A program made the position numbers and the translations under genes. From NCBI RefSeq assembly GCF_005298175.1, contig NZ_SZYH01000001.1, positions 248,001 through 312,000 on the forward strand: 64,000 nucleotides of DNA. The letters are read 5' to 3'. Positions 54,683 through 64,000 of the stretch are shown here, one piece after another (the first letter of the stretch is position 1; every line of letters begins with the position of its first letter). The notes beneath the pieces are model-generated. The model was not told where the DNA came from and did no database searches. It worked only from the letters and a program-made list of their open reading frames with translations. The stretch is from Marinobacter panjinensis (GTDB lineage: Bacteria; Pseudomonadota; Gammaproteobacteria; Pseudomonadales; Oleiphilaceae).

Positions 54683-55504
54683 TCAGGCGGCCGTTTCCTG
54701 TAACAGGCCAATGGTTGTTTCCAGGCTCCTGAGAATTCCTTTGGAATAACGGTCTATCACAAACGCGACGTTATTGTCGTTGTAGTTTATGTAGGAGCTA
54801 CGGATAAATGCCCACTTCGATGTCAGGTCATTCAGAGTGGTTTTCAGCTGCCCCTGAGAGTCACCTTCCGTAACCTGCGAGAGCAGCGTATCGAACAGGC
54901 GGGCCTGTTCGTCCAGGGGAATGTCGTTGGAGGAGCCCTGGAACGTCTGGCCCGCTGAGGAGTGTGTGCGCGCGGAATACTTTGCCATCATCTGGGCCAT
55001 GGTGACCGCGGCAGAACGGGCGGCCTCGATACGGCTGTTAATGTCGGTCTCGGAGCTTTCCTGCGCAACGGCGTACATTTCGGAAGCTACCTGGTTCATC
55101 AGCAAAGCCTGGTTCGCCATATCCGAGACCAGACGCAGGTCCGGGTAACCGGTATTGCGCACGTCATTGATATTGCTGCGCATCAGGTCCTTGAACTTGT
55201 CGAATTCCACGTTCAGGCTTTCAACCTGCTCCCCGGAGAGTACGCCTGCGGTGCTGTCGGCAACGGAATTCATGGATTCGTTGGCCTCGTTGATGGCGGC
55301 CACAATCTCGTTCAGTGTTTCGGTATCGCCGGTGGCGCTGAAACGGTAATAGGCATCCAGTGCCACGTAATTGCTGACGCGGAAGTTGTGAAGATCGGAA
55401 AGAAAGCCGTTTCCTTGTTCCTGGGCGCGAACAGTAAAGGAAGCAATCAACAACAGGATAAGAACTGTTACAAGTGAGTGTACCCGCAGGCGAGCGTCTT
55501 TCAT
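54683..55504 (-). CDS. Uncharacterised secreted helical protein
   Basis: This 273-residue protein has a clear signal peptide (hydrophobic SLVTVLILLLIASFTV, probable cleavage after VRA near residue 27). The mature part is almost all predicted helix with few Cys or Trp. The pattern, such as NFRVSNYVALDAYYRFSATG and TLNEIVAAINEANESMNSVA, recalls the four-helix periplasmic sensor regions of PilJ/NarX-type proteins, but no second membrane span or signalling domain follows. It is monocistronic and transcribed away from fadBA. The function is unknown. Confidence 0.75.
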   Translation of the reverse strand: MKDARLRVHSLVTVLILLLIASFTVRAQEQGNGFLSDLHNFRVSNYVALDAYYRFSATGDTETLNEIVAAINEANESMNSVADSTAGVLSGEQVESLNVEFDKFKDLMRSNINDVRNTGYPDLRLVSDMANQALLMNQVASEMYAVAQESSETDINSRIEAARSAAVTMAQMMAKYSARTHSSAGQTFQGSSNDIPLDEQARLFDTLLSQVTEGDSQGQLKTTLNDLTSKWAFIRSSYINYNDNNVAFVIDRYSKGILRSLETTIGLLQETAA

Positions 55505-55964
55505 CGGATGAGTCTCCGTAAGGCTACTTTATTATTGTGGACTAAAGTCGTAATCCGAAGGTAAAGTAACTGAGCCGGCCAATCAAGCAGTTTTGCGGGG
55601 CAGGAGAGGGGCAAATGTAAACAAGTTTAAAATTTACGTGATTAACCTCCTGTTTCGTCTGCATACATCGTGATAGCTGTTTGATTAACAACAATTCCAT
55701 TCGCCTCCAGATGCCGTTCGGCTGTTCGTTCGGGGGCAGGCCAGGTTGATTCTTCCAGAAACAAATTGACAAACGATCCGTTTTTTTTCATCGTGTCACC
55801 CCACGATTCAAACGACTGTATGAATTATTGGATCGGTTGATCGGGGTAGTAACAGGAAATAGTGACAGAAATATAGTGACCGAAATCTCGCTGCATCAGC
55901 GTCCGCTTTGCGAGCGCTTGTGTGGCTGTTACAGCAGTTCCAAACACAGACTGGAGATCAGTTG
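55505..55964. other. Long AT-rich divergent intergenic region upstream of fadB
   Basis: About 460 bp separate the secreted protein gene and fadB. The region is AT-rich and shows a GTAAA/TTTAC palindrome near 55617-55637 and the fatty-acid-regulator-like sites listed separately. A 76-codon minus-strand frame (55542-55772) has no ribosome-binding site or recognisable protein character and is left out. The length suggests complex regulation of fadBA. Confidence 0.5.
55770..55824 (+). promoter_or_regulatory. Candidate PsrA/FadR-like operators of fadBA
   Basis: TTCAAACGACTGTATGAA at 55807-55824 is a near-palindrome, and its core CAAAC-N4-GTATG differs by one base from the PsrA pattern (C/G)AAAC-N2-4-GTTT(G/C) that I recall. 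A second, weaker CAAAC-N5-GTTTT lies at 55770-55784. PsrA represses fadBA5 in Pseudomonas, so the position fits, but this is unproven here. Confidence 0.45.
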
Positions 55965-58112
55965 ATGATTTACGAAGGTAAAGCCATCACGGTTAAAGAG
56001 ATCGAAGGCGGGATCGCTCAGTTGAACTTTGACTTGCAGGGCGAGTCAGTGAACAAGTTCAACCGTCTGACGATTGAAGAGCTCCGCGCCGCGACTGACA
56101 AGCTGGAAGCGAAAAAGGGCCTTAAAGGTCTGGTGGTTACCAGCTCCAAGGACAGCTTTATTGTTGGCGCCGACATTACAGAATTCACCGACCTGTTTGC
56201 AGGGCCGGAAGAAGACCTGGTTGCCAACAATCTCAAGGCCAATGAAGCATTCAGTGCCATTGAAGACCTGCCTTTCCCCACGGTTACCGCCATCAACGGT
56301 ATTGCTCTGGGCGGCGGCTTCGAAATGTGTCTGGCCACCGATTACCGGGTTATGGACAAGAAGGCCAAGGTTGGTCTTCCGGAAGTGAAGCTGGGTATAT
56401 TCCCGGGCTTCGGCGGTACCGTTCGGCTGTCCCGTTTGGTTGGTGTTGATTACGCGGTTGAATGGATCTGCGGTGGTACCGAGAACCGCGCTGACAAAGC
56501 GCTGAAAGTCGGTGCCGTGGATGCCGTGCTGGAAGGTGAAAAGCTGGTCGAAGCCGCTATCGGCATCATCAACCAGTGCAACGATGGCAAGCTGGATTAT
56601 CAGGCCCGTCGCGAAGAGAAGAAGGGCAAGATCAAACTGAACGCCATGGAAAGCATGATGGCGTTCGAGATCTCCAAGGCGTTTGTTGCCGGCCAGGCTG
56701 GCAAGAACTACCCGGCACCGGTCGAGGCCATCAAGGTGATGCAGAAGCACGCCGGCCTGACCCGTGACAAGGCGATCGAGGTGGAGGCCAAGGGCTTTGC
56801 CAAGATGGCCAAGACCAATGTCGCCGCCTGCCTGGTTGGCCTCTTCCTGAACGATCAGGAACTGAAGAAAAAGGCCAAGGCCTGGGAAAAAGAAGCCAAC
56901 GACGTGAAACTGGCCGCTGTACTGGGCGCCGGTATCATGGGTGGCGGTGTTGCATTCCAGTCCGCCCTTAAGGGCACGCCAATCCTGATGAAGGACATCA
57001 ACCAGGATGGCATCGCTCTTGGCCTCAAAGAAGCCAAGAAGCTGCTGACCAAGCGCATCGACAAGGGCAAGATGAAGCCCGACCAGATGGCAGATGTTCT
57101 GAACAACATCACACCGACCCTGAACTATGGCGACTTCAAGAATGTCGACCTGGTGGTGGAAGCGGTTGTTGAGAACGCGAAGGTCAAGGACGCGGTATTG
57201 CGCGAAACCGAGGATGCGGTTCGTGAAGACGCCATCCTGACTTCCAACACCTCAACCATTTCCATCAACAAGCTGGCGGCTAACCTGAAGCGTCCGGAAA
57301 ACTTCTGCGGCATGCACTTCTTCAACCCTGTGCACATGATGCCGCTGGTAGAAGTTATCCGTGGTGAGAAGACGTCCGACCGTGCGATTGCCACCACTGT
57401 TGCCTACGCCAAGGCCATGGGCAAGACCCCGATCGTGGTCAACGACTGCCCGGGCTTCCTGGTAAACCGTGTACTGTTCCCGTACTTCGGCGGTTTCGTG
57501 AACCTGGTACGTGACGGCGCTGACTTCCAGCACGTTGACAAGGTCATGGAAAAATTCGGCTGGCCGATGGGTCCGGCTTACCTGCTGGACGTTGTTGGCA
57601 TGGACACCGGCAAGCACGCCGGCGAAGTAATGGCCGAAGGCTTCCCGGACCGGATGAAGCACGAAGGCACCACCGCCATTGACGTGATGTTCGATAACAA
57701 CCGTTACGGACAGAAGAACGACAAAGGCTTTTACAAGTACGAACTGGACCGCAAGGGCAAGCAGAAGAAGGTTGTCGACGAAGAGACCTACAAGCTGCTT
57801 GAGCCGGTTGTTCAGGGTAAGAACGACTTCAGCGACGAGGACATCATCGCCCGCATGATGCTGCCCCTGTGCCTGGAGACCGTTCGCTGCCTGGAAGACG
57901 GCATTGTTGAAGACCCGGCAGACGCCGATATGGGCCTGGTCTACGGTATCGGCTTCCCGCCGTTCCGTGGTGGTGCCCTGCGCTATATCGACGACATGGG
58001 TGTGGACAAGTTCGTCGAGCTGGCAGACAAGTTTGCAGATCTTGGTGCTTTGTATCACCCGACCGAGAAGCTGCGTGAAATGGCCAAGACTGGCGAAAAG
58101 TTCTTTGGCTAA
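55965..58112 (+). CDS. fadB: Fatty acid oxidation complex alpha subunit FadB
   Basis: FadB carries enoyl-CoA hydratase/isomerase and 3-hydroxyacyl-CoA dehydrogenase activities. The 715-residue product has the N-terminal crotonase domain ([16 protein letters not shown] and [17 protein letters not shown]) and the NAD-binding segment [16 protein letters not shown] near residue 320. [37 protein letters not shown] and [19 protein letters not shown] are further landmarks. The ATG at 55965 has GGAG upstream. fadA follows after 33 bp. Confidence 0.97.
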   Translation: MIYEGKAITVKEIEGGIAQLNFDLQGESVNKFNRLTIEELRAATDKLEAKKGLKGLVVTSSKDSFIVGADITEFTDLFAGPEEDLVANNLKANEAFSAIEDLPFPTVTAINGIALGGGFEMCLATDYRVMDKKAKVGLPEVKLGIFPGFGGTVRLSRLVGVDYAVEWICGGTENRADKALKVGAVDAVLEGEKLVEAAIGIINQCNDGKLDYQARREEKKGKIKLNAMESMMAFEISKAFVAGQAGKNYPAPVEAIKVMQKHAGLTRDKAIEVEAKGFAKMAKTNVAACLVGLFLNDQELKKKAKAWEKEANDVKLAAVLGAGIMGGGVAFQSALKGTPILMKDINQDGIALGLKEAKKLLTKRIDKGKMKPDQMADVLNNITPTLNYGDFKNVDLVVEAVVENAKVKDAVLRETEDAVREDAILTSNTSTISINKLAANLKRPENFCGMHFFNPVHMMPLVEVIRGEKTSDRAIATTVAYAKAMGKTPIVVNDCPGFLVNRVLFPYFGGFVNLVRDGADFQHVDKVMEKFGWPMGPAYLLDVVGMDTGKHAGEVMAEGFPDRMKHEGTTAIDVMFDNNRYGQKNDKGFYKYELDRKGKQKKVVDEETYKLLEPVVQGKNDFSDEDIIARMMLPLCLETVRCLEDGIVEDPADADMGLVYGIGFPPFRGGALRYIDDMGVDKFVELADKFADLGALYHPTEKLREMAKTGEKFFG

Positions 58113-58118
58113 CCCTGA

Positions 58119-59321
<1,203 letters not shown>

Positions 59322-59354
59322 TTCGGTAAACCGAATTGGTAGCACGCTCAGGAG

Positions 59355-59378
59355 GCCCGGCAAATGCCGGGCTTTCCT
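59355..59378 (+). terminator. Terminator after fadA
   Basis: GCCCGGC and GCCGGGC with an AAAT loop make a compact hairpin followed by TTTCCTGT, 33 bp after the fadA stop. Confidence 0.7.
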
Positions 59379-59567
59379 GTCTTTGACCGTGCAAAAAAGC
59401 CGGCTATAAACAGAAGAATGGGTTGTCTTGCTTTTCTTGACCCTGTAAAACAATGCACCTATACCAATGTGGCGGCTATTGACTGTTTTCTAGCCGACTG
59501 ATTTTACAGCGAGTTTACGGTTTGCTGATTTTTTAACCGATTATCGCCAAGGACACAGATCTCCGAT

Positions 59568-62204
59568 ATGGGTAAAAGTCTCGTTATTGTCGAGTCGCCA
59601 GCGAAAGCGAAGACCATCAACAAATACCTGGGCCCTGACTTCATTGTGAAGTCGAGCGTCGGGCATATTCGCGATCTGCCCGTCAGTGGCAGCGGCTCAA
59701 CGTCGGATCCGAAAGAGCGCGCCAGGCAGGCCGCGCTGACCCGCAAGATGAGCCCGGACGAAAAGGCCGCTCACAAGAAGCGAAAGTCCAGGGCGCAGCT
59801 GGTTGCACGTATGGGTGTGGACCCTGACCACGACTGGAGCGCCCGCTACGAGATTCTGCCCGGCAAGGAAAAGGTCGTCAGTGAACTGAAGCGTCTGGCG
59901 AAATCCGCCGACCACATCTACCTCGCAACGGATCTGGACCGCGAAGGGGAGGCCATTGCCTGGCACCTTCAGCAAACCATCGGTGGCGAGCCTGAGAAGT
60001 ATCGCCGCGTGGTCTTCAACGAAATCACCAAGCGTGCCATTCAGGAAGCGTTCAAGGACCCCGGCAATCTCGACACCGACCGCGTCAACGCCCAGCAGGC
60101 CCGTCGTTTCCTGGACCGGGTTGTGGGATACATGGTGTCGCCATTGCTTTGGGCCAAGATTGCCCGTGGTCTGTCGGCAGGGCGCGTCCAGTCGGTGGCG
60201 GTCAGGCTGATCGTCGAGCGCGAGCGGGAAATCCGCAAGTTCGTGCCCGAAGAGTTCTGGCAACTGCACGCAGATCTGATGTCGGAGCAAGCCGAAAAGC
60301 CGGTTCGCTTCGAGGTCACCCGATATAACGACAAGGCCTACCGTCCGGTCAACGAGAAAGAGAGTAGCGAACATGTTGAGCGCCTGAAGGCGGGCACGTT
60401 CAAGGTCGCCAAGCGCGAAGACAAGCCGACAAAATCGCGGCCGTCTGCTCCGTTTATTACCTCGACCCTGCAACAGGCCGCCAGTAACCGGATGGGATTC
60501 AGCGTCAAGAAGACCATGATGCTGGCCCAGCGCCTCTACGAGGCCGGTTTCATTACCTACATGCGTACCGACTCCACCAACCTGAGTCAGGACGCAGTGG
60601 CCAGCTGTCGTGAATTTGTCAAAAAGCAGTTCGGTGACAAGTACCTGCCCGAGAACCCCAGGGTGTACGGCAGCAAGGAGGGCGCTCAGGAAGCCCACGA
60701 GGCCATTCGCCCGACGGATGTGGGTCGCAGGCCGGCCGATATCAGTGGCCTGGAGAAGGACGCTGAGAAGCTGTATGACCTGATCTGGCGCCAGTTCATT
60801 GCCTGTCAGATGGCGGATGCCGAGTTCCTGAGCACGTCTATTCTGGTCGCTAACGGCGATTACGAGCTGCGTATCCGCGGCCGTATTATCAAGTTTGAGG
60901 GCTTCCTCAAGGTCGCGCCCCAGTCTGCCAAAAAAGACGAAGACATCGCGCTTCCCGATATCCAGGTCAATGAAACCCTGGACCTGAAAAAGCTTGATCC
61001 CAGCCAGCATTTCACCAAGCCGGCACCGCGTTACACCGAAGCCAGTCTGGTCAAAGAGCTGGAGAAGCAGGGCATCGGCCGGCCCTCAACTTACGCCTCA
61101 ATCATTTCCACCATCCAGGACCGTGGTTACGTTCGACTGCAGAACCGCCGTTTCTATGCCGAAAAGATGGGCGAGATTGTTACCGAACGGCTGTCCGAAT
61201 CCTTCCCGAATCTGATGGATTTTGACTTCACCGCCAGGATGGAAGACGAGCTGGATGAAATTGCCGGCGGTGAGGTGGACTGGAAAAAGGTCCTGAACGA
61301 TTTCTACGCCCGGTTCCGCCAGCAACTGGAAACGGCCGAGGGCGGCGAAGACGGTGGTATGCGGGCCAACACGCCGACAGAAACAGACATCCCGTGCCCG
61401 ACCTGCAGTCGCCCGATGCAGATCCGGGTAGCCAGTACCGGTGTATTCCTGGGTTGTTCCGGTTATTCGCTACCACCGAAGGAGCGTTGCAAGACCACCA
61501 TCAACCTGGTTTCCGGCGACGAAGTGGTCAGTGCTGATGAAGATGTGGAAGGTGAGGGCGAAAGCCGCCTGTTGCGCAAGAAGCGCCGCTGTCCGAAGTG
61601 CGGAACCGCCATGGACAGCTACCTGGTGGATGAAACCCGCAAACTGCATGTGTGCGGTAATAATCCCGATTGCTCCGGTTATGAAGTGGAGAAGGGCACT
61701 TTCCGCATAAAAGGTTATGAAGGGCCGACCCTGGAGTGCGACAAGTGCGGTTCCGAAATGCAACTCAAGACCGGCCGTTTCGGTAAGTATTTCGGCTGCA
61801 CCAATCCGGAGTGCAAGAATACCCGCAAGCTGCTCAAGAGCGGCGAGCCGGCGCCGCCCAAGATGGACCCGGTGCCCATGCCGGAACTGCAGTGCCAGAA
61901 GGTGGACGACACCTATGTGCTGCGTGATGGCGCCTCAGGGCTGTTCCTGGCGGCCAGCAAGTTTCCCAAGAACCGGGAAACGCGCCCGCCGCTGGTGATG
62001 GAGATCAAGCCTCATCGCAAGGAAATTGATCCCAAGTACGATTTCCTGATGGAAGCGCCGGAGCGTGATCCCGAGGGCAACCCGACGGTGATCCGTTACA
62101 GCCGCAAGACCAAGGAGCAGTACGTCATGTCGGAGAAAGAAGGCAAGGCGACGGGCTGGTCGGCGTGGTATGTGAACGGAAAGTGGCAGCCGAAAGAAAA
62201 GTGA
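59568..62204 (+). CDS. topA: DNA topoisomerase I TopA
   Basis: TopA relaxes negatively supercoiled DNA by a 5'-phosphotyrosine mechanism. The 878-residue product starts with the Toprim domain ([35 protein letters not shown]). The active-site Tyr is in [15 protein letters not shown], and HEAIRPTDV and [20 protein letters not shown] follow. The C-terminus has three four-Cys zinc ribbons (starting [16 protein letters not shown] and CDKCGSEM) and a basic tail. About 245 bp of intergenic DNA precede it, holding its promoter; I see no unambiguous -35/-10 pair. Confidence 0.97.
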   Translation: MGKSLVIVESPAKAKTINKYLGPDFIVKSSVGHIRDLPVSGSGSTSDPKERARQAALTRKMSPDEKAAHKKRKSRAQLVARMGVDPDHDWSARYEILPGKEKVVSELKRLAKSADHIYLATDLDREGEAIAWHLQQTIGGEPEKYRRVVFNEITKRAIQEAFKDPGNLDTDRVNAQQARRFLDRVVGYMVSPLLWAKIARGLSAGRVQSVAVRLIVEREREIRKFVPEEFWQLHADLMSEQAEKPVRFEVTRYNDKAYRPVNEKESSEHVERLKAGTFKVAKREDKPTKSRPSAPFITSTLQQAASNRMGFSVKKTMMLAQRLYEAGFITYMRTDSTNLSQDAVASCREFVKKQFGDKYLPENPRVYGSKEGAQEAHEAIRPTDVGRRPADISGLEKDAEKLYDLIWRQFIACQMADAEFLSTSILVANGDYELRIRGRIIKFEGFLKVAPQSAKKDEDIALPDIQVNETLDLKKLDPSQHFTKPAPRYTEASLVKELEKQGIGRPSTYASIISTIQDRGYVRLQNRRFYAEKMGEIVTERLSESFPNLMDFDFTARMEDELDEIAGGEVDWKKVLNDFYARFRQQLETAEGGEDGGMRANTPTETDIPCPTCSRPMQIRVASTGVFLGCSGYSLPPKERCKTTINLVSGDEVVSADEDVEGEGESRLLRKKRRCPKCGTAMDSYLVDETRKLHVCGNNPDCSGYEVEKGTFRIKGYEGPTLECDKCGSEMQLKTGRFGKYFGCTNPECKNTRKLLKSGEPAPPKMDPVPMPELQCQKVDDTYVLRDGASGLFLAASKFPKNRETRPPLVMEIKPHRKEIDPKYDFLMEAPERDPEGNPTVIRYSRKTKEQYVMSEKEGKATGWSAWYVNGKWQPKEK

Positions 62205-62215
62205 TGGCTTGAAAG

Positions 62216-62254
62216 AAAAACGGCAGGGTGGTTCCTCACCATCCTGCCGTTTGT
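62216..62254. terminator. Bidirectional terminator between topA and the 62268 gene
   Basis: AAAAACGGCAGG and CCTGCCGTTTGTT flank an inner GGTGG/ACCATC pairing and a short loop. This makes a strong hairpin with an A-run on one side and a T-rich stretch on the other, between convergent genes. Confidence 0.8.
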
Positions 62255-62267
62255 TGCAAAGTGAACG

Positions 62268-63143
62268 TCAGGATTTCTTGCGTAGCCGCTGAATCAGCGA
62301 TGAAGTATCCCAGCGTTTCCCGCCCATCTGCTGAACATCCCCATAAAACTGATCCACCAGCGCCGCAACCGGCAGCCGGGCTCCATTCTTGCGCGCTTCC
62401 TCCAGGCAGATCGCCAGGTCCTTACGCATCCAGTCAACGGCAAACCCATGCTCGAATTCGCCGTCAATCATGGTGCCGGAGCGGTTTTCCATCTGCCATG
62501 ACTGGGCTGCACCCTTAGAGATAACATCCACGACTTTGCGTACATCGAGCTCTGCCTGCTCTGCAAAGTGAAGCGCCTCGGACAGTCCCTGTACCAGGCC
62601 GGCGATGGCAATCTGGTTGACCATCTTGGTCTTCTGGCCACTGCCAACCGGGCCCATCAGGTTCAGGGCCTTGGAATAATGCTCCATCAGTGGCTTCGCT
62701 TGCGAGAAGGGATCATTTTCGCCGCCGCACATGATCGTGAGCTTGCCGTTTTCAGCCCCTTGCTGGCCGCCGGAGACAGGTGCATCGATAAATTCAAGAT
62801 TGCGTGCCCTGGCAAGCTGCGCCAGCTGTTCGGCAATGCCTGCAGAAGCCGTGGTGTGATCCACCAGAATGGCGCCGGGCTTGGCATTGGCGATGATGCC
62901 CTCGGGCCCCTCGAAGACTTCCACAAGGTCGTGGTCAGCGCCGACGCAGGTAAATACGAAGTCGGCTTCCATCACGGTGCTGGCGATAGAGTCGCAGGCT
63001 TTGCCCGGGTATTTACCGGCCCAGGTAGCGGATTTTTCGGCGCTACGGTTCCAGACCCTTACGTCGATTCCTGCGTTTGCGAGATGGCCGGCCATGGGAT
63101 AACCCATGATGCCCAGGCCGATAAATGCTGCGGTTACGCTCAT
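62268..63143 (-). CDS. 3-hydroxyisobutyrate dehydrogenase family oxidoreductase
   Basis: The 291-residue product is a beta-hydroxyacid dehydrogenase. It has the N-terminal NAD motif FIGLGIMGYPMAGHLANAG, the substrate-binding FIDAPVSGGQQGAENGKL, and the catalytic Lys region GSGQKTKMVNQIAIAG. KDLAICLEEARKNGARLPVA is near the C-terminus. The family includes 3-hydroxyisobutyrate dehydrogenase, tartronate-semialdehyde reductase (GarR/GlxR) and gamma-hydroxybutyrate enzymes; motifs alone do not separate them. There is no valine or glyoxylate gene beside it. It is probably transcribed alone, since a strong terminator lies between it and gltA. Confidence 0.88.
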   Translation of the reverse strand: MSVTAAFIGLGIMGYPMAGHLANAGIDVRVWNRSAEKSATWAGKYPGKACDSIASTVMEADFVFTCVGADHDLVEVFEGPEGIIANAKPGAILVDHTTASAGIAEQLAQLARARNLEFIDAPVSGGQQGAENGKLTIMCGGENDPFSQAKPLMEHYSKALNLMGPVGSGQKTKMVNQIAIAGLVQGLSEALHFAEQAELDVRKVVDVISKGAAQSWQMENRSGTMIDGEFEHGFAVDWMRKDLAICLEEARKNGARLPVAALVDQFYGDVQQMGGKRWDTSSLIQRLRKKS

Positions 63144-63211
63144 ACAGTCTGTCTCCGGACTTTGGTTATTATTGGGAAATCAGCCTTAATCATTACAGAA
63201 TGAGCAGACAC

Positions 63212-63241
63212 AAAAAAGGCCGCTGTGCAGCGGCCTTTTTT
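63212..63241. terminator. Intrinsic terminator after gltA
   Basis: AAAAAAGGCCGC, a TGTGCA loop and GCGGCCTTTTTT form a compact, strong intrinsic terminator. On the minus strand it ends the gltA transcript. Confidence 0.92.
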
Positions 63242-63269
63242 GATAGCGGGTTTGATAACCCGGTTTTGC

Positions 63270-64000
63270 CTATTTTTCCGGATATTTCCGGGCTTCTTCG
63301 CCGGTGTACAACTGGCGCGGACGGCCAATGCGATAATCGCCGCTGACCATCTCGTTCCAGTGGGAGAACCAGCCAATGGTGCGGGACAGGGCAAAGATGA
63401 CGGTGAACATGGACGTCGGGATGCCGATTGCCTTGAGAATCAGGCCGGAATAGAAGTCCACGTTCGGGTAAAGCTTACGCTGGACGAAATATTCGTCTTC
63501 CAGTGCAATTTTTTCCAGTCGCTGGGCAATTCGCAGCAATGGGTCGTTCTCCAGGCCCAGTTCGGTCAGCACTTCGTAAGCCGTTTCCGCCATGACTTTG
63601 GCGCGCGGGTCGAAGTTCTTGTAAACCCGGTGACCAAAGCCCATCAGGCGGAATGGGTCGTCCTTGTCCTTGGCCTTGGCAATGAACTTCTCGATATTGG
63701 CCTCGTCGCCGATTTCCGCGAGCATGTCCAGAACCGCTTCGTTGGCGCCACCGTGAGCCGGGCCCCAAAGGGCAGCAATGCCGGAGGCAATGCACGCGTA
63801 CGGGTTGGCGCCGGTAGAGCCGGCGAGACGTACCGTGGAGGTGGACGCATTCTGCTCGTGGTCCGCGTGCAGGATGAAAATCTTGTCCATGGCTTTGGCC
63901 AGGATTGGGTTCGGCTTGTACTCCTCGCAGGGAACGCCAAACATCATCTGCAGGAAATTCTCGGCGTAGGACAGGTCGTTGCGGGGGTACACGAACGGCT
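63270..64000 (-). CDS. gltA: Citrate synthase GltA, C-terminal part (partial)
   Basis: The visible 243 codons are the C-terminal part of a type II (hexameric, proteobacterial) citrate synthase; the N-terminal part lies beyond the right edge. [20 protein letters not shown] leads into [20 protein letters not shown] with a catalytic His. [19 protein letters not shown] and [20 protein letters not shown] carry the other active-site residues. The GTG at 63990-63992 is an internal Val codon, not the start. GltA condenses acetyl-CoA and oxaloacetate at the entry to the TCA cycle. Confidence 0.96.
   Translation of the reverse strand, partial: PFVYPRNDLSYAENFLQMMFGVPCEEYKPNPILAKAMDKIFILHADHEQNASTSTVRLAGSTGANPYACIASGIAALWGPAHGGANEAVLDMLAEIGDEANIEKFIAKAKDKDDPFRLMGFGHRVYKNFDPRAKVMAETAYEVLTELGLENDPLLRIAQRLEKIALEDEYFVQRKLYPNVDFYSGLILKAIGIPTSMFTVIFALSRTIGWFSHWNEMVSGDYRIGRPRQLYTGEEARKYPEK

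Noticed and set aside
55542..55772. 76-codon minus-strand frame upstream of fadB
   Set aside because: AT-rich intergenic sequence, no ribosome-binding site and no protein-like pattern.
59697..61010. 437-codon open frame on the minus strand opposite topA
   Set aside because: It is antisense to the well-supported topA and shows no recognisable family; long antisense frames are expected in GC-rich coding sequence.

Overview
The window looks like a chromosomal segment of a marine gammaproteobacterium close to Marinobacter. This is an inference from gene order and protein character, not from a database search. The block trmJ-cysE-iscR-iscS-ndk-rlmN-pilF-rodZ-ispG-hisS-yfgM-bamB-der, the queA-tgt-yajC-secD-secF run, the 715/391-residue FadB/FadA pair and RpoN-type flagellar promoters all follow the Pseudomonas/Marinobacter pattern. 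Coding density is high. No insertion sequence, prophage, CRISPR array or rRNA gene was seen.

Layout. 1-568 holds the membrane domain of a MASE2-type sensor, cut by the window edge. 774-1331 is a YdjA-like nitroreductase. 1547-12892 is the flagellar rod-hook-filament-junction cluster flgB to flgL, with sigma-54 promoters before flgB and before flgF. 12976-15363 is an accessory pocket: tRNA-Leu, a secreted sulfatase and about 400 bp of apparently non-coding DNA. 15364-20911 carries tRNA queuosine modification and Sec translocon genes. 20977-34715 is the suhB/trmJ/isc/ndk-to-der housekeeping block, in which iscU, iscA, hscB, hscA, fdx and iscX are absent between iscS and ndk. 34740-40558 (minus) is a GGDEF-EAL protein followed by ackA and pta. 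40801-40962 is a 53-residue single-span membrane protein with an FNR/ANR-type box. 40980-43588 holds tRNA-Glu, a TIGR01777 epimerase, cbiX, a DUF924 protein, a TetR remnant and tRNA-Gly. 43843-48568 is a one-carbon oxidation cluster. 48575-55504 contains a Pcm/erythromycin-esterase fusion, a MOSC protein, Uup, two uncharacterised proteins and a universal stress protein. 55965-64000 holds fadBA, topA, a 3-hydroxyisobutyrate-dehydrogenase-like gene and the C-terminal part of gltA.

The most interesting unit is 43843-48568: purU, a DmdA/GcvT-like demethylase, a divergent metF, folD and an Lrp/AsnC regulator. Together they encode a route from a methylated substrate through 5-methyl-, 5,10-methylene- and 10-formyl-tetrahydrofolate to formate. 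purU and the demethylase are preceded by near-copies of one 149-bp leader, so two transcription units probably share one control element. Other points of note are a SuhB homologue that has lost most metal ligands, an IscS that ends where the IscU-binding tail should begin and lies in an operon without iscU, the Pcm-esterase fusion, and the small membrane protein with the anaerobic box, which resembles the cbb3-oxidase subunit CcoM.
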